A stretch of DNA of 64,000 nucleotides. Origin: Hymenoscyphus infarciens (lineage: Eukaryota > Ascomycota > Leotiomycetes > Helotiales > Helotiaceae). Positions 13,610 through 24,557 of this stretch are shown here, in pieces (positions within the stretch are counted from its first letter, which is position 1; every line of letters begins with the position of its first letter). The translations under genes and the position numbers were made by a program. Location: assembly GCA_001414345.1 (NCBI GenBank), contig LLCB01000078.1, positions 1-64,000 of the forward strand, in the 5' to 3' direction. The notes beneath the pieces were generated by a model. The model was not told the origin of the DNA. It saw nothing but the letters and a program-made list of their open reading frames with translations, and did no database searches.

Positions 13610-15579
13610 ATTGGGAGTAAGGAATTTTGGCGTAGGAAATGGGGATGGTGTTTATGAGAGCCTGCGGATTTCTTTTGGGGGAAACTAGGTATTTGAATGA
13701 CTGGAGTTTGTTTTTGGTGGATCATTTAATCTTATATATGGGGGGGGGCTTCATCCTTGATGTTCTTCTTTTCTATATTCATGTATGGAGTAGGATTTGT
13801 TTACACTACATTTAAATTTCTCATATATTTGGTTCTGAGGATCTTTTGGGGGGTTTATAGAGGGAAACGCATGTATGTTTGTTATTATACCACCTAAAAG
13901 AGTTTACTTTTAAACATATTCTTTGCTTCTGTATATTTTTCATTTTTTCCCTTCTCCATCCCTTCTCGCACTTGCTCTAGCCTTCGGGCATAGGAGAAGC
14001 TGAGGTCCGTCAGCCTCCAGAGCTGACGATTGGTTACATCGTTTGCGCGGAGGTAAGCCCCGTACGAATTGATGTCTTACTTTCTCGAGGCGGGGGCAGT
14101 AGGGAAGAGATCGGAGGGGAGAATTATACAAGATGTAGGTAAGTGTACTTGCCCGAAGGGGCTTGCACTTTTTGATATATCTAATAGCTTGCCGTATCGA
14201 TTTGTGCCCGCACTATAAAGTAGAGAAAGCGGCTTATCGATAGTGTGGCTTCGCGGGGGAGACGGGAAGGCGTCGATGGATTAGTCATTGGCGATGAGAG
14301 GTATTACTGGTCGTCTTGTTGAGGGGTGAAAGATGGTCGGGTGGCGTTTTTGGTGGGGGGATGCGATGGTGGTGGAAGTTGGTGAGGAGGTGAATGAGAG
14401 ATGGAGATGGAGGTTGAAAAATCGAGCAGACTTGCCCTTTCAACACCAAGAACTCCGGAGGGGGGTTCTGATATTGGAGAGAGAGTGGCGCCTTCCATCG
14501 TTTTAACTGCGATGATGGTAACGAGTGAGGTAAAGGAAGGAGCGACTGAACTAGTCTCGAGGGAAGAAGTAAAGCAGGGAAAGAACGACCTTGAGACATT
14601 CCAGAAACAACCTGAGCTAGGTAACTGAAGAGGGAAGGGGGATTATTTGGTACTCTGAGTTTGAAGAGGAAGTCGCGCCTTCCCTCCTCGCTTTGTCGCA
14701 ATGTCAAGGTTGAGGGAAAGAGCGACCTCAAGGAAAATGGGGCCATGCCGGAAGAGATGGGTTCGAACTTGAAATCAATCGCGCCTCACTTCCTCGGTTC
14801 CTCGCTTTGTCGCGATTTCAAGGTTGTGGCAAAGGGAAAGAGCGACCCTCTAGGTAAGGGTGGTGTAGGCTCGGGGTAAGGAATAATTCAGGGAAGGGAT
14901 GACCCTCAACTTGGATAGGAGATGAGGAAGAGACATGAAGTCCCCCAGTTGCTCTTGGCCTAGCACTCCTTGGCCTTGAAGCTCGACTCGACTCGACCAT
15001 GGGAGACTAAAGCTCACTCCTTCTTCCCCCACACTCAGTTGACCTCGCCTCGAGATGCGCCCTATGATCAGAGTAGCAGCGTCGACAAGGGAAGGCACGA
15101 CCTTGACCTTGAGGCAAGGCATCGCATTTGAAGAGTACATATATAATAATGTATAGGTAGGAAAAACATGGCGAGCGGAGGTTCATAGGGGTGCGCTGTT
15201 GGTCCTGGACTCTGTGTTTTGAAATTATCCTTTAGTCGAGGAAGAAACGACTTTGATGAAAGTGACCAGGGCAGAAATGAATTGTTTGGTGTAGTTTGAA
15301 GCTCCAGGTACACGCTTGATATTGGGATCTTGACATAGACCAGCAACCACTTGAAAGAGAGAAAAACTCTGTTAAGGAAAATAGAAAGGAGGTATTTGGT
15401 CGAGAATGGGATAGGAAGATGGTTCCATGAGTTGGGTCAGTTCATGACAGGTGAAGAACAATAGTATATGAAAACAAAACCTTTGGTTGAAATAAAAATC
15501 GAAATACCATTTTCAAGAGCTACATGAGCCCATACCCCTTCAAACGCCATTCCATGCCATGCGACGCTATTATGCTCAA
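13610..15579. other. Intergenic, with local imperfect repeats
   Basis: 3' flank of the bZIP gene (oligo-G at 13741-13748) followed by about 1.5 kb without a supportable gene. It contains the degenerate repeats at 14671-14853. Minus-strand frames (for example 14285-14746, 153 codons) are low in complexity and lack any recognisable domain. Confidence 0.5.
14671..14853. repeat. Imperfect direct repeat pair
   Basis: The stretch 14671-14733 recurs at 14778-14853. Both contain CTCGCTTTGTCGC, a TCAAGGTTG block and GGGAAAGAGCGACC, with small insertions in the second copy. Weaker echoes (AAGGCACGACCTTGACCTTG) occur near 15090-15110. Function unknown; possibly decayed minisatellite-like sequence. Confidence 0.5.
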
Positions 15580-16400
15580 TCAATCCCAATCATCGTCGTC
15601 TTCCACATTAGCTTGTTTGCTGCTGCCTCGAATACCACCCTTTTCTCTCTTCTCTTCCGCCAAATCCTCTGCATCCCTTCGTCTTTTCATAACGCGCATG
15701 TCATTATCTCTGATCGCTCCAATCTCAATAAGTAATTTGTCGATTTCAGCCATTCCAATCCTGACACCTCCGAGCGTCATCAGAGTTACCACTTGCTTCA
15801 CAATATCTCCTGTGTTGTAGACGAGAATTGTTGGACAGTTCTTGTCTGGATAACCCTCGATCGCCAGATCTCCTCGAATCTGACAGAACTTGATCTCCCC
15901 ATATTCGGCTGCTGCCTGCCTCCAGAGTTCAGTTAAAACCCTACTTTCGACATTGGTCCCCATTCCACTTGTCAGGTTCACCAGTACTGGCCCATTCTTA
16001 CTAGCATCTGTGACTTCGCGAGAGTAATCGGGTTTCGAGAGGGGATAGACAGCTCCGTGGATAGCTTTCTTGGTAAGAGATGCAAGTTCCTGAACTCGTT
16101 GCTGCCTGTATTTTTCTAGAAAGTTCTCGTCTTCTAAATCCTCTAATTCATCGAGTTCATCAAGATCTTTGCCTTCTAATCTGTTTTCGTGTGCTAGTCG
16201 GCGACCTTCGAGAATGGCTTCTTCGATAAGAGGGGTTGGCGATGGGGGCTTTTCTGGGATCACGCCGTGTTTTCGGAGGATATCATTCCTAATGGTTGTC
16301 AGTTTTGCTATTTTGAAGCGAAGATGGATATCTACCATTCAGTGTCTGCATTTGGGTCGTCTATTGGAACATTTATGCGTTCATCCATGGGAGCTGCCAT
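15580..16400 (-). CDS. PLP2: Phosducin-like protein, PLP2 type
   Basis: Two exons, 16400-16336 and 16288-15580 (47-nt intron), give 257 residues. The start is chosen because the short first exon supplies NVPIDDPNADTEW, which joins in frame to NDILRKHGVIPEKPPSP, the N-terminal hallmark of the PLP2/PDCL3 group. An acidic helical region (about 65-85) precedes a thioredoxin-like fold that includes an EIKFCQI strand and a YPDKNCPTILVY strand. The tail is basic and then ends in an acidic DDDDWD. Family knowledge: PLP2 proteins are cytosolic co-chaperones that act with the CCT/TRiC chaperonin in actin and tubulin folding, and PLP2 is essential in yeast. It is divergent from the S27 gene with 347 bp between starts. 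Confidence 0.93.
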
Positions 16401-16747
16401 TTTGAAGGAATTGTTGTAGTTGTCGCAAGCAGCGATTCAGAGCTGTCACCTAAACTAAACCCCCACCAAGATTACAACGGTCTGTCCCTCATCCGATCCG
16501 ATCCCGAGATGACCTCGGGACGGAGGAAAAACGGCTCCGCATGTGACTAGCACGTGACCCACAGTCGATTTTGTTTTTTCGCTAAGAGCCAGTTCCACTC
16601 GAAGGCCGGGGCAAATATCGTCCCCTCTTCTTTCGACATTCGACAACGACTGACATTCGCCATCTACGTCTTCAACAACACCGCAATCGACGAAAGACCC
16701 GTCAGTCACTTCTACTCGATACATAAAAACGATCCCAAACCGTCAAG
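16401..16747. promoter_or_regulatory. Divergent promoter, PLP2 / RPS27
   Basis: The 347 bp between the two divergent start codons must hold both promoters and leaders. The RPS27-proximal half is pyrimidine-rich (CTTCTTTCGACATTCGAC and similar), as is common for fungal ribosomal-protein genes. A palindromic CACGTG-like site lies near 16550 (tagCACGTGacc). Binding factors cannot be assigned from sequence. Confidence 0.5.
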
Positions 16748-17295
16748 ATGGTAAGGAATTCCCTTCCCCCCAATCTCGATTTTGCCACGCGATGAATGAA
16801 ATTTGGCACACGACCCGAAGCACCACGACTGGAGAGGTGGGCGCGAAGTTGGCGGAAGGATGACCTGCGGATACAAGGCGACTACAATAGAGGGAACAGA
16901 TGCGGCTGGGGGATGAAATTGATGGATATTGAGCTTCAAATGAACACTCGCTAACCAAATGCTGCCTGGATAGGTTCTCGCCGTTGATCTCCTCAACCCA
17001 ACCCCTGCTGCGGAAGCTCGCAAGCACAAGCTCAAGGTACGCATTACCGCCCAAGATTTCCGAATGGCTTCATAGCAATTCTGAACATCATTTAATTCTT
17101 GCCCCTCTCCAGAACCTCGTTCCAGCCCCAAGATCCTTCTTCATGGATGTCAAGTGCCCCGGCTGCTTCACCATCACCACCGTCTTCTCCCACGCACAAA
17201 CCGTCGTCATCTGCGCCGGCTGCTCGACCGTTCTCTGCCAGCCAACCGGAGGAAAGGCACGATTGACCGAGGGCTGCTCATTCCGAAGAAAGTAG
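16748..17295 (+). CDS. RPS27: 40S ribosomal protein S27 (eS27)
   Basis: Three exons, 16748-16750 (just the ATG), 16974-17036 and 17113-17295, give 82 residues, the usual length for eS27. An intron directly after the start codon is common in ribosomal-protein genes. The four zinc-finger cysteines are at residues 37, 40, 56 and 59 (CPGC...CAGC), and the C terminus SFRRK is canonical. The protein sits on the small ribosomal subunit in the cytoplasm. The first intron is long (223 nt) for this locus. The identification is essentially certain from end-to-end family match. Confidence 0.98.
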
Positions 17296-18362
17296 ACTTT
17301 TCGTCTGTCTGCTTTCTTTGCCTCGTTCTGGTTATGCATTCACGTCATCGACATGAGGGTTTAGATTCTTCTTTTGCGCGCACATACAGTTGACGGATAG
17401 AAGATGGACAGCTACCAAAAATCCTAGCAGCAAAATTAAGGGCGTTTGGGACATCCGGATATCTTGCATCAAATTCTTTCCTTTTCGTGGTTGTATCCTG
17501 GAGGTGGTGGATTTCTCGATCGATATGCGAATCACACAATTTGCATTTATGGGAAGGGCGGAGGGCGATACTCCATATCAGTGTTTAGAGGCCGTCTATA
17601 CGTGGACTAATCTTTGATACGAGGACGTGGTGCTCTTGTTCGAGGATTGCTACATACCCATTGCGTGTGGTTGGGCTTTGTGCATTACGAAAATAAGATC
17701 TTCACACAACACTTTGTTGGTTTCTATTGAAATTGTGACGTTTGTACGAGTACATGAATTTTTGGGGTTTCGCAAGTTAGAGAAAAGTTTGGCTGGCTCT
17801 GGAGTACAAAATGATGATGATTCCATATGCAATCCGCCCCTCCATCTATGATGAGTTGAGAGACCCTGAAACAAGTCAAACTTACCTATTTTTCCCCGCA
17901 AATAAAATGTCTTTGAATTGCAATGACAACCCCAGGATTTTAGCCTGGGAATTTGGGAGCAATCCCTAAAACCTGAAAACCTATTCACTGTTTTATAGTG
18001 TTTATTTAACAACGAGGTAATTGTCTGACGTAACCCCCTCATGCAAAGTCGTTGTTTTAAACCTGCCGTAAATCTTGTCTCAAGCCACTTGATGCGAAAT
18101 CCCCATGCTTTTTCTTTGTCAAGAACCGGACACGCGCCTCCGAAATTACAACCCCCCTTTCTCCCCTCAATCCCACGACTCCCAATTCAATACCCACGCA
18201 CCAAAACCCCTCTTCGTATTCATAAGTGGCACAAAAATACAGCTCCGCTCGGTCGTCATCAATTGTCTCATTCTCCAACATCGTCGCAAATATCCAAGCA
18301 AAACCGCCAACCTCCTTTAATTACGACCTCACAACCCGGCGCATATATTGAGCTTACCCTCA
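17296..18362. other. Intergenic between RPS27 and the RNR inhibitor
   Basis: The RPS27 3' flank followed by sequence with scattered short frames and no domain. C-rich promoter-like sequence begins near 18140. No RNA gene was seen. Confidence 0.5.
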
Positions 18363-19151
18363 ATGGCTCACCACCACCAAGCAAAGAGACCTTACCATGG
18401 CCCGCAAACCTCAATAACCTCCTACTTCTCGGCCTCCGATAACGCATACTCCATCTCTCCATCCGCAGAAACCCACGACCCCCGCCATCTCCCACCCGCA
18501 AGCATCCAAGCAAACCTCCTCAGTGTAGGAATGCGCGTCCGAAAATCAGTCCCAGAAGGTTACAAAACTGGCTCTCAATACTCATCATTTGCCCTCTTCT
18601 CGGACCCTTCTTCATCCCATACACCAGTACCTACAACACCAAACGCCGTCGTCTCGCCCCAGACCAAGAAAGGAAGCAGACCGAGGGCACGAGAACTCAC
18701 GCCCTTCTGTGGAATCCTAAAGATTGGAGGGATGGCGCAACAAGCTTGGGGAATCTACAATCCGGCTGGCCATGGCAAGGAACTTGAGGAACTTGAGGAA
18801 GGGGACAATTATGAGGAGGATGAGGATGTGGGATTCCCGGCCTTCAATAGTAGTCAGGCAAGTACTTCTTCGACTGCTAGCTTTGAAACGACGGGTTATT
18901 CGTATGCGCCATTTGGGGATGTTGGACTAGGAAATAAGCGTCGTTTTGAGGAGGAGGTCGAGGATGACATTGTTGTACGAAGCATGGGTGGACGAGCAAT
19001 TGCTGTTCCTCGACGAAAGAGAGATGGAAAGGTGAGAGGTAATGGTGTCCCGGCTTTTGCGTTTGGCCAGGAGAATGGAAATGACTTTCGGGATGCTGAG
19101 TTTCTGGATTACAAGTTGATTACCCAGGAGGTTGAGATGGGTGGTGTTTGA
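18363..19151 (+). CDS. Ribonucleotide reductase inhibitor, Spd1/Dif1-like
   Basis: Single exon, 262 residues. The frame is open upstream, but the first ATG is at 18363. Residues 15-22 read QTSITSYF, a match to the PCNA-interacting (PIP) box Q-x-x-(I/L/M)-x-x-aromatic-aromatic. Residues about 57-70 read MRVRKSVPEGYKTG, resembling the short conserved (Hug) motif of fungal Spd1/Dif1 RNR inhibitors. The middle is acidic and disordered (EELEEGDNYEEDEDV), and a basic RRKRDGK stretch near the C terminus could be a nuclear signal. In the family these proteins restrain dNTP synthesis by acting on RNR subunits, and fission-yeast Spd1 is destroyed in S phase by CRL4-Cdt2 through PCNA. The PIP box would fit that mode here, as inference. 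It converges on the dehydrogenase gene, 306 bp away. Confidence 0.65.
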   Translation: MAHHHQAKRPYHGPQTSITSYFSASDNAYSISPSAETHDPRHLPPASIQANLLSVGMRVRKSVPEGYKTGSQYSSFALFSDPSSSHTPVPTTPNAVVSPQTKKGSRPRARELTPFCGILKIGGMAQQAWGIYNPAGHGKELEELEEGDNYEEDEDVGFPAFNSSQASTSSTASFETTGYSYAPFGDVGLGNKRRFEEEVEDDIVVRSMGGRAIAVPRRKRDGKVRGNGVPAFAFGQENGNDFRDAEFLDYKLITQEVEMGGV

Positions 19152-19457
19152 GATCCACGTTTTTTTGTGGATAGGCGCATTGTTTGTCTGCATAGTGTTT
19201 CTTTTCTTTTGGAAGAAATCTGTATCATGGGATGGGATGGAGCTGGATATGGCGCTTTGGGGTGTATAAATTTGGGTACTTGGTTGTACAATTTGAGCGT
19301 GAAAGGAGTACATTTCCATAACTTTAGCGGTGCTGTACAAAATGGCAGCAGAGAATCAAAAAATACATTTCCCATACAAAAATGGCCTCAAATTATCTAT
19401 CTAAAGTTCGCCAAGTGCTTCCCAATCACCACTCGAGCTACAACATTAAAACCACTT

Positions 19458-20928
19458 CTATGCAACTGCGGACGGCTTCAGGTCTCCATTTTTCAGGCTG
19501 CTGAGCGCCGGTGTACCAGGTGCTGGAGGACCCGAAAACTTGGTCTGAACAAAAGTCTTCATGATTCCCGACTCTTTGTTGTCGAAAGCCTCGTATAACT
19601 CACTGAACTCCTCTATGCTGAAACGATGAGAGAGGATGATTGTTGGATCAAACTCCCCAGACTCAATTTTCTTCAACAGATCCTTCCAGTATTTTTGAAC
19701 TGGTGCTTGGCCTGTTCCTCGAAGGGTGATGCCCTTTTCCATGAGAGCTCCAATCAAGAATTGGTTCGTTAGAGCTGCATAATCGGCAACGAGGGATATT
19801 GTGCCGAATTTCCTCACTGCTCGTAGAGCTTCGTTGACTATTTCGGAGGAATCTGTCTCTAGACCGACAGCTCGTTGAACGGTGTGCAAGATTCCCTTGG
19901 TATATCGGAATGCCGCTGCATCAATACCACAATCAACTCCGTCCGGTTCAAATTTATAAATTGCAGCAACGACATCGGTGTCTTCTTCGAAATTGATGAT
20001 ATCCGTGCCAATGGTGTCCCTCGCTAGAGCAAGACGTTCTTTGACTTTATCTATAACAATAACCCGTCGAGCTCCGGCAAGCATACACCACTTCGCTGCT
20101 AGCAAGCCAATAGGACCAGCGCCCCAGATTGCTACACTCTTTCCTTTTTCAACATCAGCGCATTGGACTGCGTGATATGAAGTTGGAACGATGTCAGAGA
20201 GAAAGAGTGCCTTCTCATCTGGAACACCATCTGGGATTTTCAATAGGTTGACATCTCCGAAAGGACATCTAACAAATTCGGCTTGGCCTCCGGCATAGCC
20301 TCCCGCGAAATGGCTGTACCCGAAAAGACCAGCAAATGGCTTGCCGTAGAGTTTTTCTTGTACAGCGGAGGAATTCGTTTTGTCACACATTGAGGATAAT
20401 CCTTCCTGGCAGAAGCTGCAAGTTCCACATCTAGAGAATCATTAATCTCGAAATTCGTACGAGAGTGCAGAGCATGGGGACTTACGCAATCTGAAAAGAA
20501 GCAACGACTCGATCGCCCTTCTTGACATTCTTAATCTCGGATCCAACCTCGTCAACAACACCCATCCACTCATGACCCAGAATATCACCGCGTTGAAGCT
20601 GCATGATTTCCTTGTGGTACAAGTGTAAATCGCTACCACAGACTGTGGTACCTGTTACTTTGCAGATCACATCGGTGGACTCTGTAATTGCCGGTACGGG
20701 TGCTTCAACTACTCGGACATCTGGAAAGTTTGTTAGTTCTAGTGGAAATTAGAGGAAAAGAAGATAAAACTTACCGCGATTTCCGTACCATTGAAGTGTG
20801 AGTTGTGACTCGCCCTCGCGCATGTTAGGGTTATTCGTTGTGGTTGTTGGTCGATCACCTAAAGCATTCTGAACTTGGTTTGCGGCTGTGGTGGTGATTC
20901 CTGGAGGGGTGAAATTGGATTTATCCAT
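19458..20928 (-). CDS. Zinc-dependent alcohol dehydrogenase (MDR family)
   Basis: Three exons, 20928-20775, 20720-20486 and 20430-19458, give 453 residues. It has the catalytic zinc ligand region CGSDLHLYH followed by GHEWMGVVDEVG, and four structural-zinc cysteines at residues 131, 134, 137 and 145 with exact spacing. The NAD(P)-binding GAGPIG lies at 233-238 with a Rossmann strand before it. The layout and the GHEWMG motif resemble glutathione-independent formaldehyde dehydrogenase-like enzymes. The first about 50 residues (Thr/Asn-rich, before LQWYGNRDVRVVEAP) are an extension not typical of the family core; the start is the first ATG in frame. Probably a cytosolic oxidoreductase; the substrate cannot be read from sequence. 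Confidence 0.92.
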
Positions 20929-21851
20929 GGTGAATGATTTAGAGTTTTCCGGGTACAAAATTGAGAAAATTCAAGTATCAGAATAATTGATGTCTTATTG
21001 CTTGGAAAGTTTAATGTTATGTTCAGTGGTTTTGTACTACGAAGTTAGTAAACTCGCATGGAAATGTACGGGGATTAGAAGACGTCATGGGGAATTGGCA
21101 AATGGCAATACATCATACATTCCTTTGCATGGGCCAATCAATTTCTGCCTTGGATTGCTGAATGTGTTCTTTGTAATAGTTTGGTCCACAAGGAATTTAC
21201 TTGTTGTTCGGTCTTAGTTCCCGAGTTTTCTCCTAGCGACCGGGTGGCTTCGCGGGACATGACGTCGCTCTTGATTCAAGTTGCAGTTGATTTTTCGAAG
21301 CTAATATTCTTAGGACATTTCCTCTGAATGACTAGAGCAAAGCAAGTACGAGCTGAGGCTCTACGGGAAGGGGGAAAAACGTCGGAATTCCATCCTGCGC
21401 AGTCCCCCTACTATCTATCACCAGGAGCTTAGAAAAAGCCCCAAAAAACCTGAGACCAATTTCTAATAACTAACTAATAATAGAATAAAGTTGCATCTCT
21501 TTTAACCGTGGCGTCATAGTTCTAATTTTCTCATGACCGTTTTTTGGAGGGAACAAAATCCGAGGTATTTACTGCCGCGTTGATTGTTTATCGCGAAGCT
21601 AGGGGTTTCAGAAAAAGTACTTGCTGGCAAACGTTTTCTCGGTTTCTTTTCTTGCTACTGTTTCTTTCGGAATTCATGGGATTTTTTGGGTTACTGATGT
21701 ATTTACTGGCTTACTGGCATACTCGCTAGCTTATCCAACACTTAGCCGCTTACTCGCCAACTTTCGACAAGTGGTTCGTCACTGTTCCACTTTTTTAGTT
21801 TTCCAATTTCTCTTGAAAGTTATATTTACGCCAGCCCATTTTACTACTACA
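20929..21851. other. Intergenic, no gene supported
   Basis: Promoter side of the dehydrogenase, then unannotatable sequence. At about 21569 there is a single stretch, TTACTGCCGCGTTGATTG, resembling one end of the small inverted-repeat element found at 23364-23594; I could not find a convincing partner end. Confidence 0.4.
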
Positions 21852-22690
21852 CTAATGTAACAGCTCCATGACCCTTTCGAACCCCTCATCCGTAGCAAGT
21901 TGAAGGGCTGTCTGACCCGAACCGTCGACAAGGTCTGGGTCAGAGCCCGCATCAAGTAGGTTACGCACCGTATTTACGGGCCAGATTGGAATTATGGGCA
22001 TGATGGAGAGCTCTTCCCACTAACATCTACCAAGTCTGAGAAGTCTTCGAGCTCCTTCCCATTGTCACCTCTAGGGCGGGGGGTCTCTCAAGCTTCATGG
22101 ATTGGGTATATTCGGATGCTACAGGAGATGCAGCATCAGAAATGGGTCCTCTAAGCAGTCTTCCCGGTTCCGATGAGTGTTCTTTATGCTGAAAGGCTGT
22201 GGCACGAGTGCTTGGTATTTCCTTAACACTTGGAGACGGTACTAGTAACTGACTGCCACCTGTACTTATTGTATTCAGTGGTTCCACTGCAATCCCAACT
22301 CCGAGCTTAGGAACCTAGAGTGTTTTCCGAGGAGTTGTTGACGTCCTCTCGTAATCCTCGCTTAGAGCTTTTTGGTAAGCTTCGCAAGAAAGAAAAACTC
22401 TTCGTCGAACCGAGTTCATTTTACCTAACCTTGTTGCTATTTTTTCGGAAACAGTGGAAAATTTGTTAATCACGTGGAGTTTATCAAAATGCTGGCTGAG
22501 ATCATCTGGTTCATCGTGGCTGATGGGAACGAGGGGCGCTGGGTTGCGGAACGGAATTCTGTAAAAGCAAGTGAAGGTATGCTGTATAGACTGAAACAGA
22601 TAAGACAGTTCCGGTGGTTGTTTTCGAAGCAGAAATGCGCCGGTCGTTTGGGGTCCATCGGTTTTTGAGTGGTTGTCCTCATCTTCTGAG
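21852..22690 (-). pseudogene. Ankyrin-repeat protein remnant
   Basis: Read on the minus strand from about 22690, one frame runs through PFRNPAPLVPISHDEPDD and an ERLG-like segment (KIATRLGKMNSVRRR). Arrays of this kind occur in large fungal proteins with C-terminal ankyrin repeats. That frame is broken by TAG at 22317-22315 and again at 22029-22027. After a frame change come ALHHA and then LLDAGSDPD, GQTALQLA and a final stop at 21854-21852. That is the typical last ankyrin repeat, spread over two frames. No promoter-side start was found. It is a decayed gene rather than a spliced one, because the breaks lie inside repeat units. Confidence 0.6.
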
Positions 22691-23363
22691 TTTGTTAAAC
22701 CCCAGTCGGATTCGTAAGAAGACGCCTTTTCTCTGGATGATGAGATATATCCTCCGGGTTGGACACTTCGTTTTCGGAGTTCTTCAAAAGGTAGTCTTTC
22801 CCCACCAAGAAGTGATAGGACTACAATATGGATAAATTAGTTCGTACAATTGAGCTGATCTATGAATCCTTATTCAAAGAGCTAACCTTTATTTATTGAA
22901 GAAAGCAGAATTAGCACACACGTCAGTGCCAAAAGCCTCGGAGTACCATACCATTCGACAAAGGGTACGAAGTAAACTTGTTATCTATAACATGTGTTAA
23001 CCAGGATCCACTAGCGCTGCTCGAGTAAAATGCTCATAGATCGTATCACTTACTTTTGTTCTGTAGATGGAGCTATCCCGCAAACGATAACCCCATAGCG
23101 CGTATCTCTTAAGTTCATGTCTGGCTTCTTGCAAGGTGAATTGAAATGACGAGCCCTCTTAAGGTTACTGGGTACTGGCAATTAATTCTTCGAATACCAG
23201 TGAGCATGCAACATGGCAGTCATAAATAGACTGTTCCTCCGAAGCCATGATTTCCTGGTACTGATAAATCCGTTCATTGTTGAGAGATGATGATATGGCT
23301 TGATGGATTGATCTCCAATCTATGGAATACAATTAGGCTGAAGGGCATTGTGACACAAGCTCA
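22691..23363. other. Intergenic between two gene remnants
   Basis: No coding or RNA gene is supported. It may contain further decayed upstream parts of the ankyrin-type gene, but no motif is readable. Confidence 0.4.
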
Positions 23364-23594
23364 CGATGGACATTAAAAGTGGCAGTAATTACTTACCTAC
23401 CTACCTAGTTCTCGTTGTTCCAACTCTCCAGGGCACTTCAAGTAATTAACCGAGAAACTCGGGATAATTGATAAGGTTAGCCCAGGCGTTCGAAAACAAT
23501 CAAATTCAATTGTTTTAAAGCATTGTGATAATGTGAAAGTGTGCTAGAAAGTTTGGGACAATGGGCTTGTTACTGCCGCTTTTAATGTCCATCG
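23364..23594. mobile_element. Candidate MITE, copy 2 (231 bp)
   Basis: Bounded by 25-bp inverted repeats, 23364-23388 and 23570-23594, that pair at 24 of 25 positions. The same end sequence bounds a 227-bp segment at 10521-10747. The interior is A+T-rich and non-coding. It lies about 95 bp upstream of the broken DUF7580-like gene. Size, near-perfect terminal inverted repeats and a second copy of matching length argue for a non-autonomous DNA transposon; no clear target-site duplication is visible. Confidence 0.65.
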
Positions 23595-23688
23595 CGAGAC
23601 AAGACAATATTTTTCCAACAGACGTGCCCGCCGCAGTGTAGCACGGCTGCATGATATTCTGCCAATCTTATATCAGTCGCAACAGACG

Positions 23689-24557
23689 TCATAAAAATTT
23701 CCGGAATTGAGGTAGCTGGAGTCGTACCTGGCTCTTTTCCTCTGCTGATATCAGGCCTCGAGCATTATTCCAAAGGTCTTGATACACTGAACGATATATT
23801 TGAATACGATGAGCTCCACAAAAACTTGAAGAGCGAGTTCGATTCGGTCTGGGCCCTTTACCACAAATCCTGCAATAAACTTCTAAATCCATTACTCATG
23901 TCTCAGATAGAGAAAGCAGATTTGTTAGATGAGAACCCGAAGGTGGCATGGGAAAGCACGGAGTTGGTAGAGAAACCCCAAGCACAGCGTGGCGATTTAA
24001 ATGGTCCATACACAGGAGAGGTAAAGTCATTGGAAAGAAGATTGAACCTCTTCCGAAGTAAAGTACTTCTGGAAGAAGAAACAAAGGTCGGGCTCAACTC
24101 GTGTTGTTCCCCAACATTCGCTAATACTCGACAGACCCCTGAAGAGAAAACTAAAGCTAGTATGAGAATACTGCGAAAACATCGAAAAATTAGACGTGGT
24201 GGGATGAATAAGAAGAAGCACTAAATGCTTCTTAATTAGAGCGAAAAGCAGGTCAAGCGTATCAACGAATTGATAGAACGTTCGTATCTGATTCCACTCC
24301 AGGAATCAACAGCTACTTCCACATCAAAGAAGTACTGCGCAAAAGCTCGAGTTCGGTCCCGAAAACTTTTCAAAATGTTGAAAATTAGATGGAATTGTGA
24401 CTGTGTAACTCCCCACAGAGCGAGTTTGCAGCTCACTGGGGGAACTGAATGCGGGTCCAAGTTCAAATTCTTCATTTCCTTTGATGCAAGTGAAGAAATC
24501 TCATGGAATTGGAGAAATACCATTGTCGAGCCCATGAAGCCCTTTCCACCCAGGTGA
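23689..24557 (+). pseudogene. Broken fungal gene resembling DUF7580 proteins
   Basis: One continuous frame begins with SGIEVAGVVPGSFPLLISGL and then EHYSKGLDTL, very like the N terminus of a large fungal hypothetical family (DUF7580 type, from memory). The position where the family has its initiator Met reads ATT, and no ATG lies upstream before a stop near 23652. Two in-frame stops interrupt the frame, TAA at 24222-24224 and TAG at 24237-24239. The same frame then resumes with RINELIERS and a DCVTPHRASLQL segment typical of the family middle, up to TGA at 24555-24557. Weaker remnants may reach about 24990. Function in the family is unknown to me. Confidence 0.6.

Noticed and set aside
14285..14746. 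153-codon minus-strand frame
   Set aside because: Pro/Ser/Leu-rich low complexity over the degenerate repeat region; no domain.
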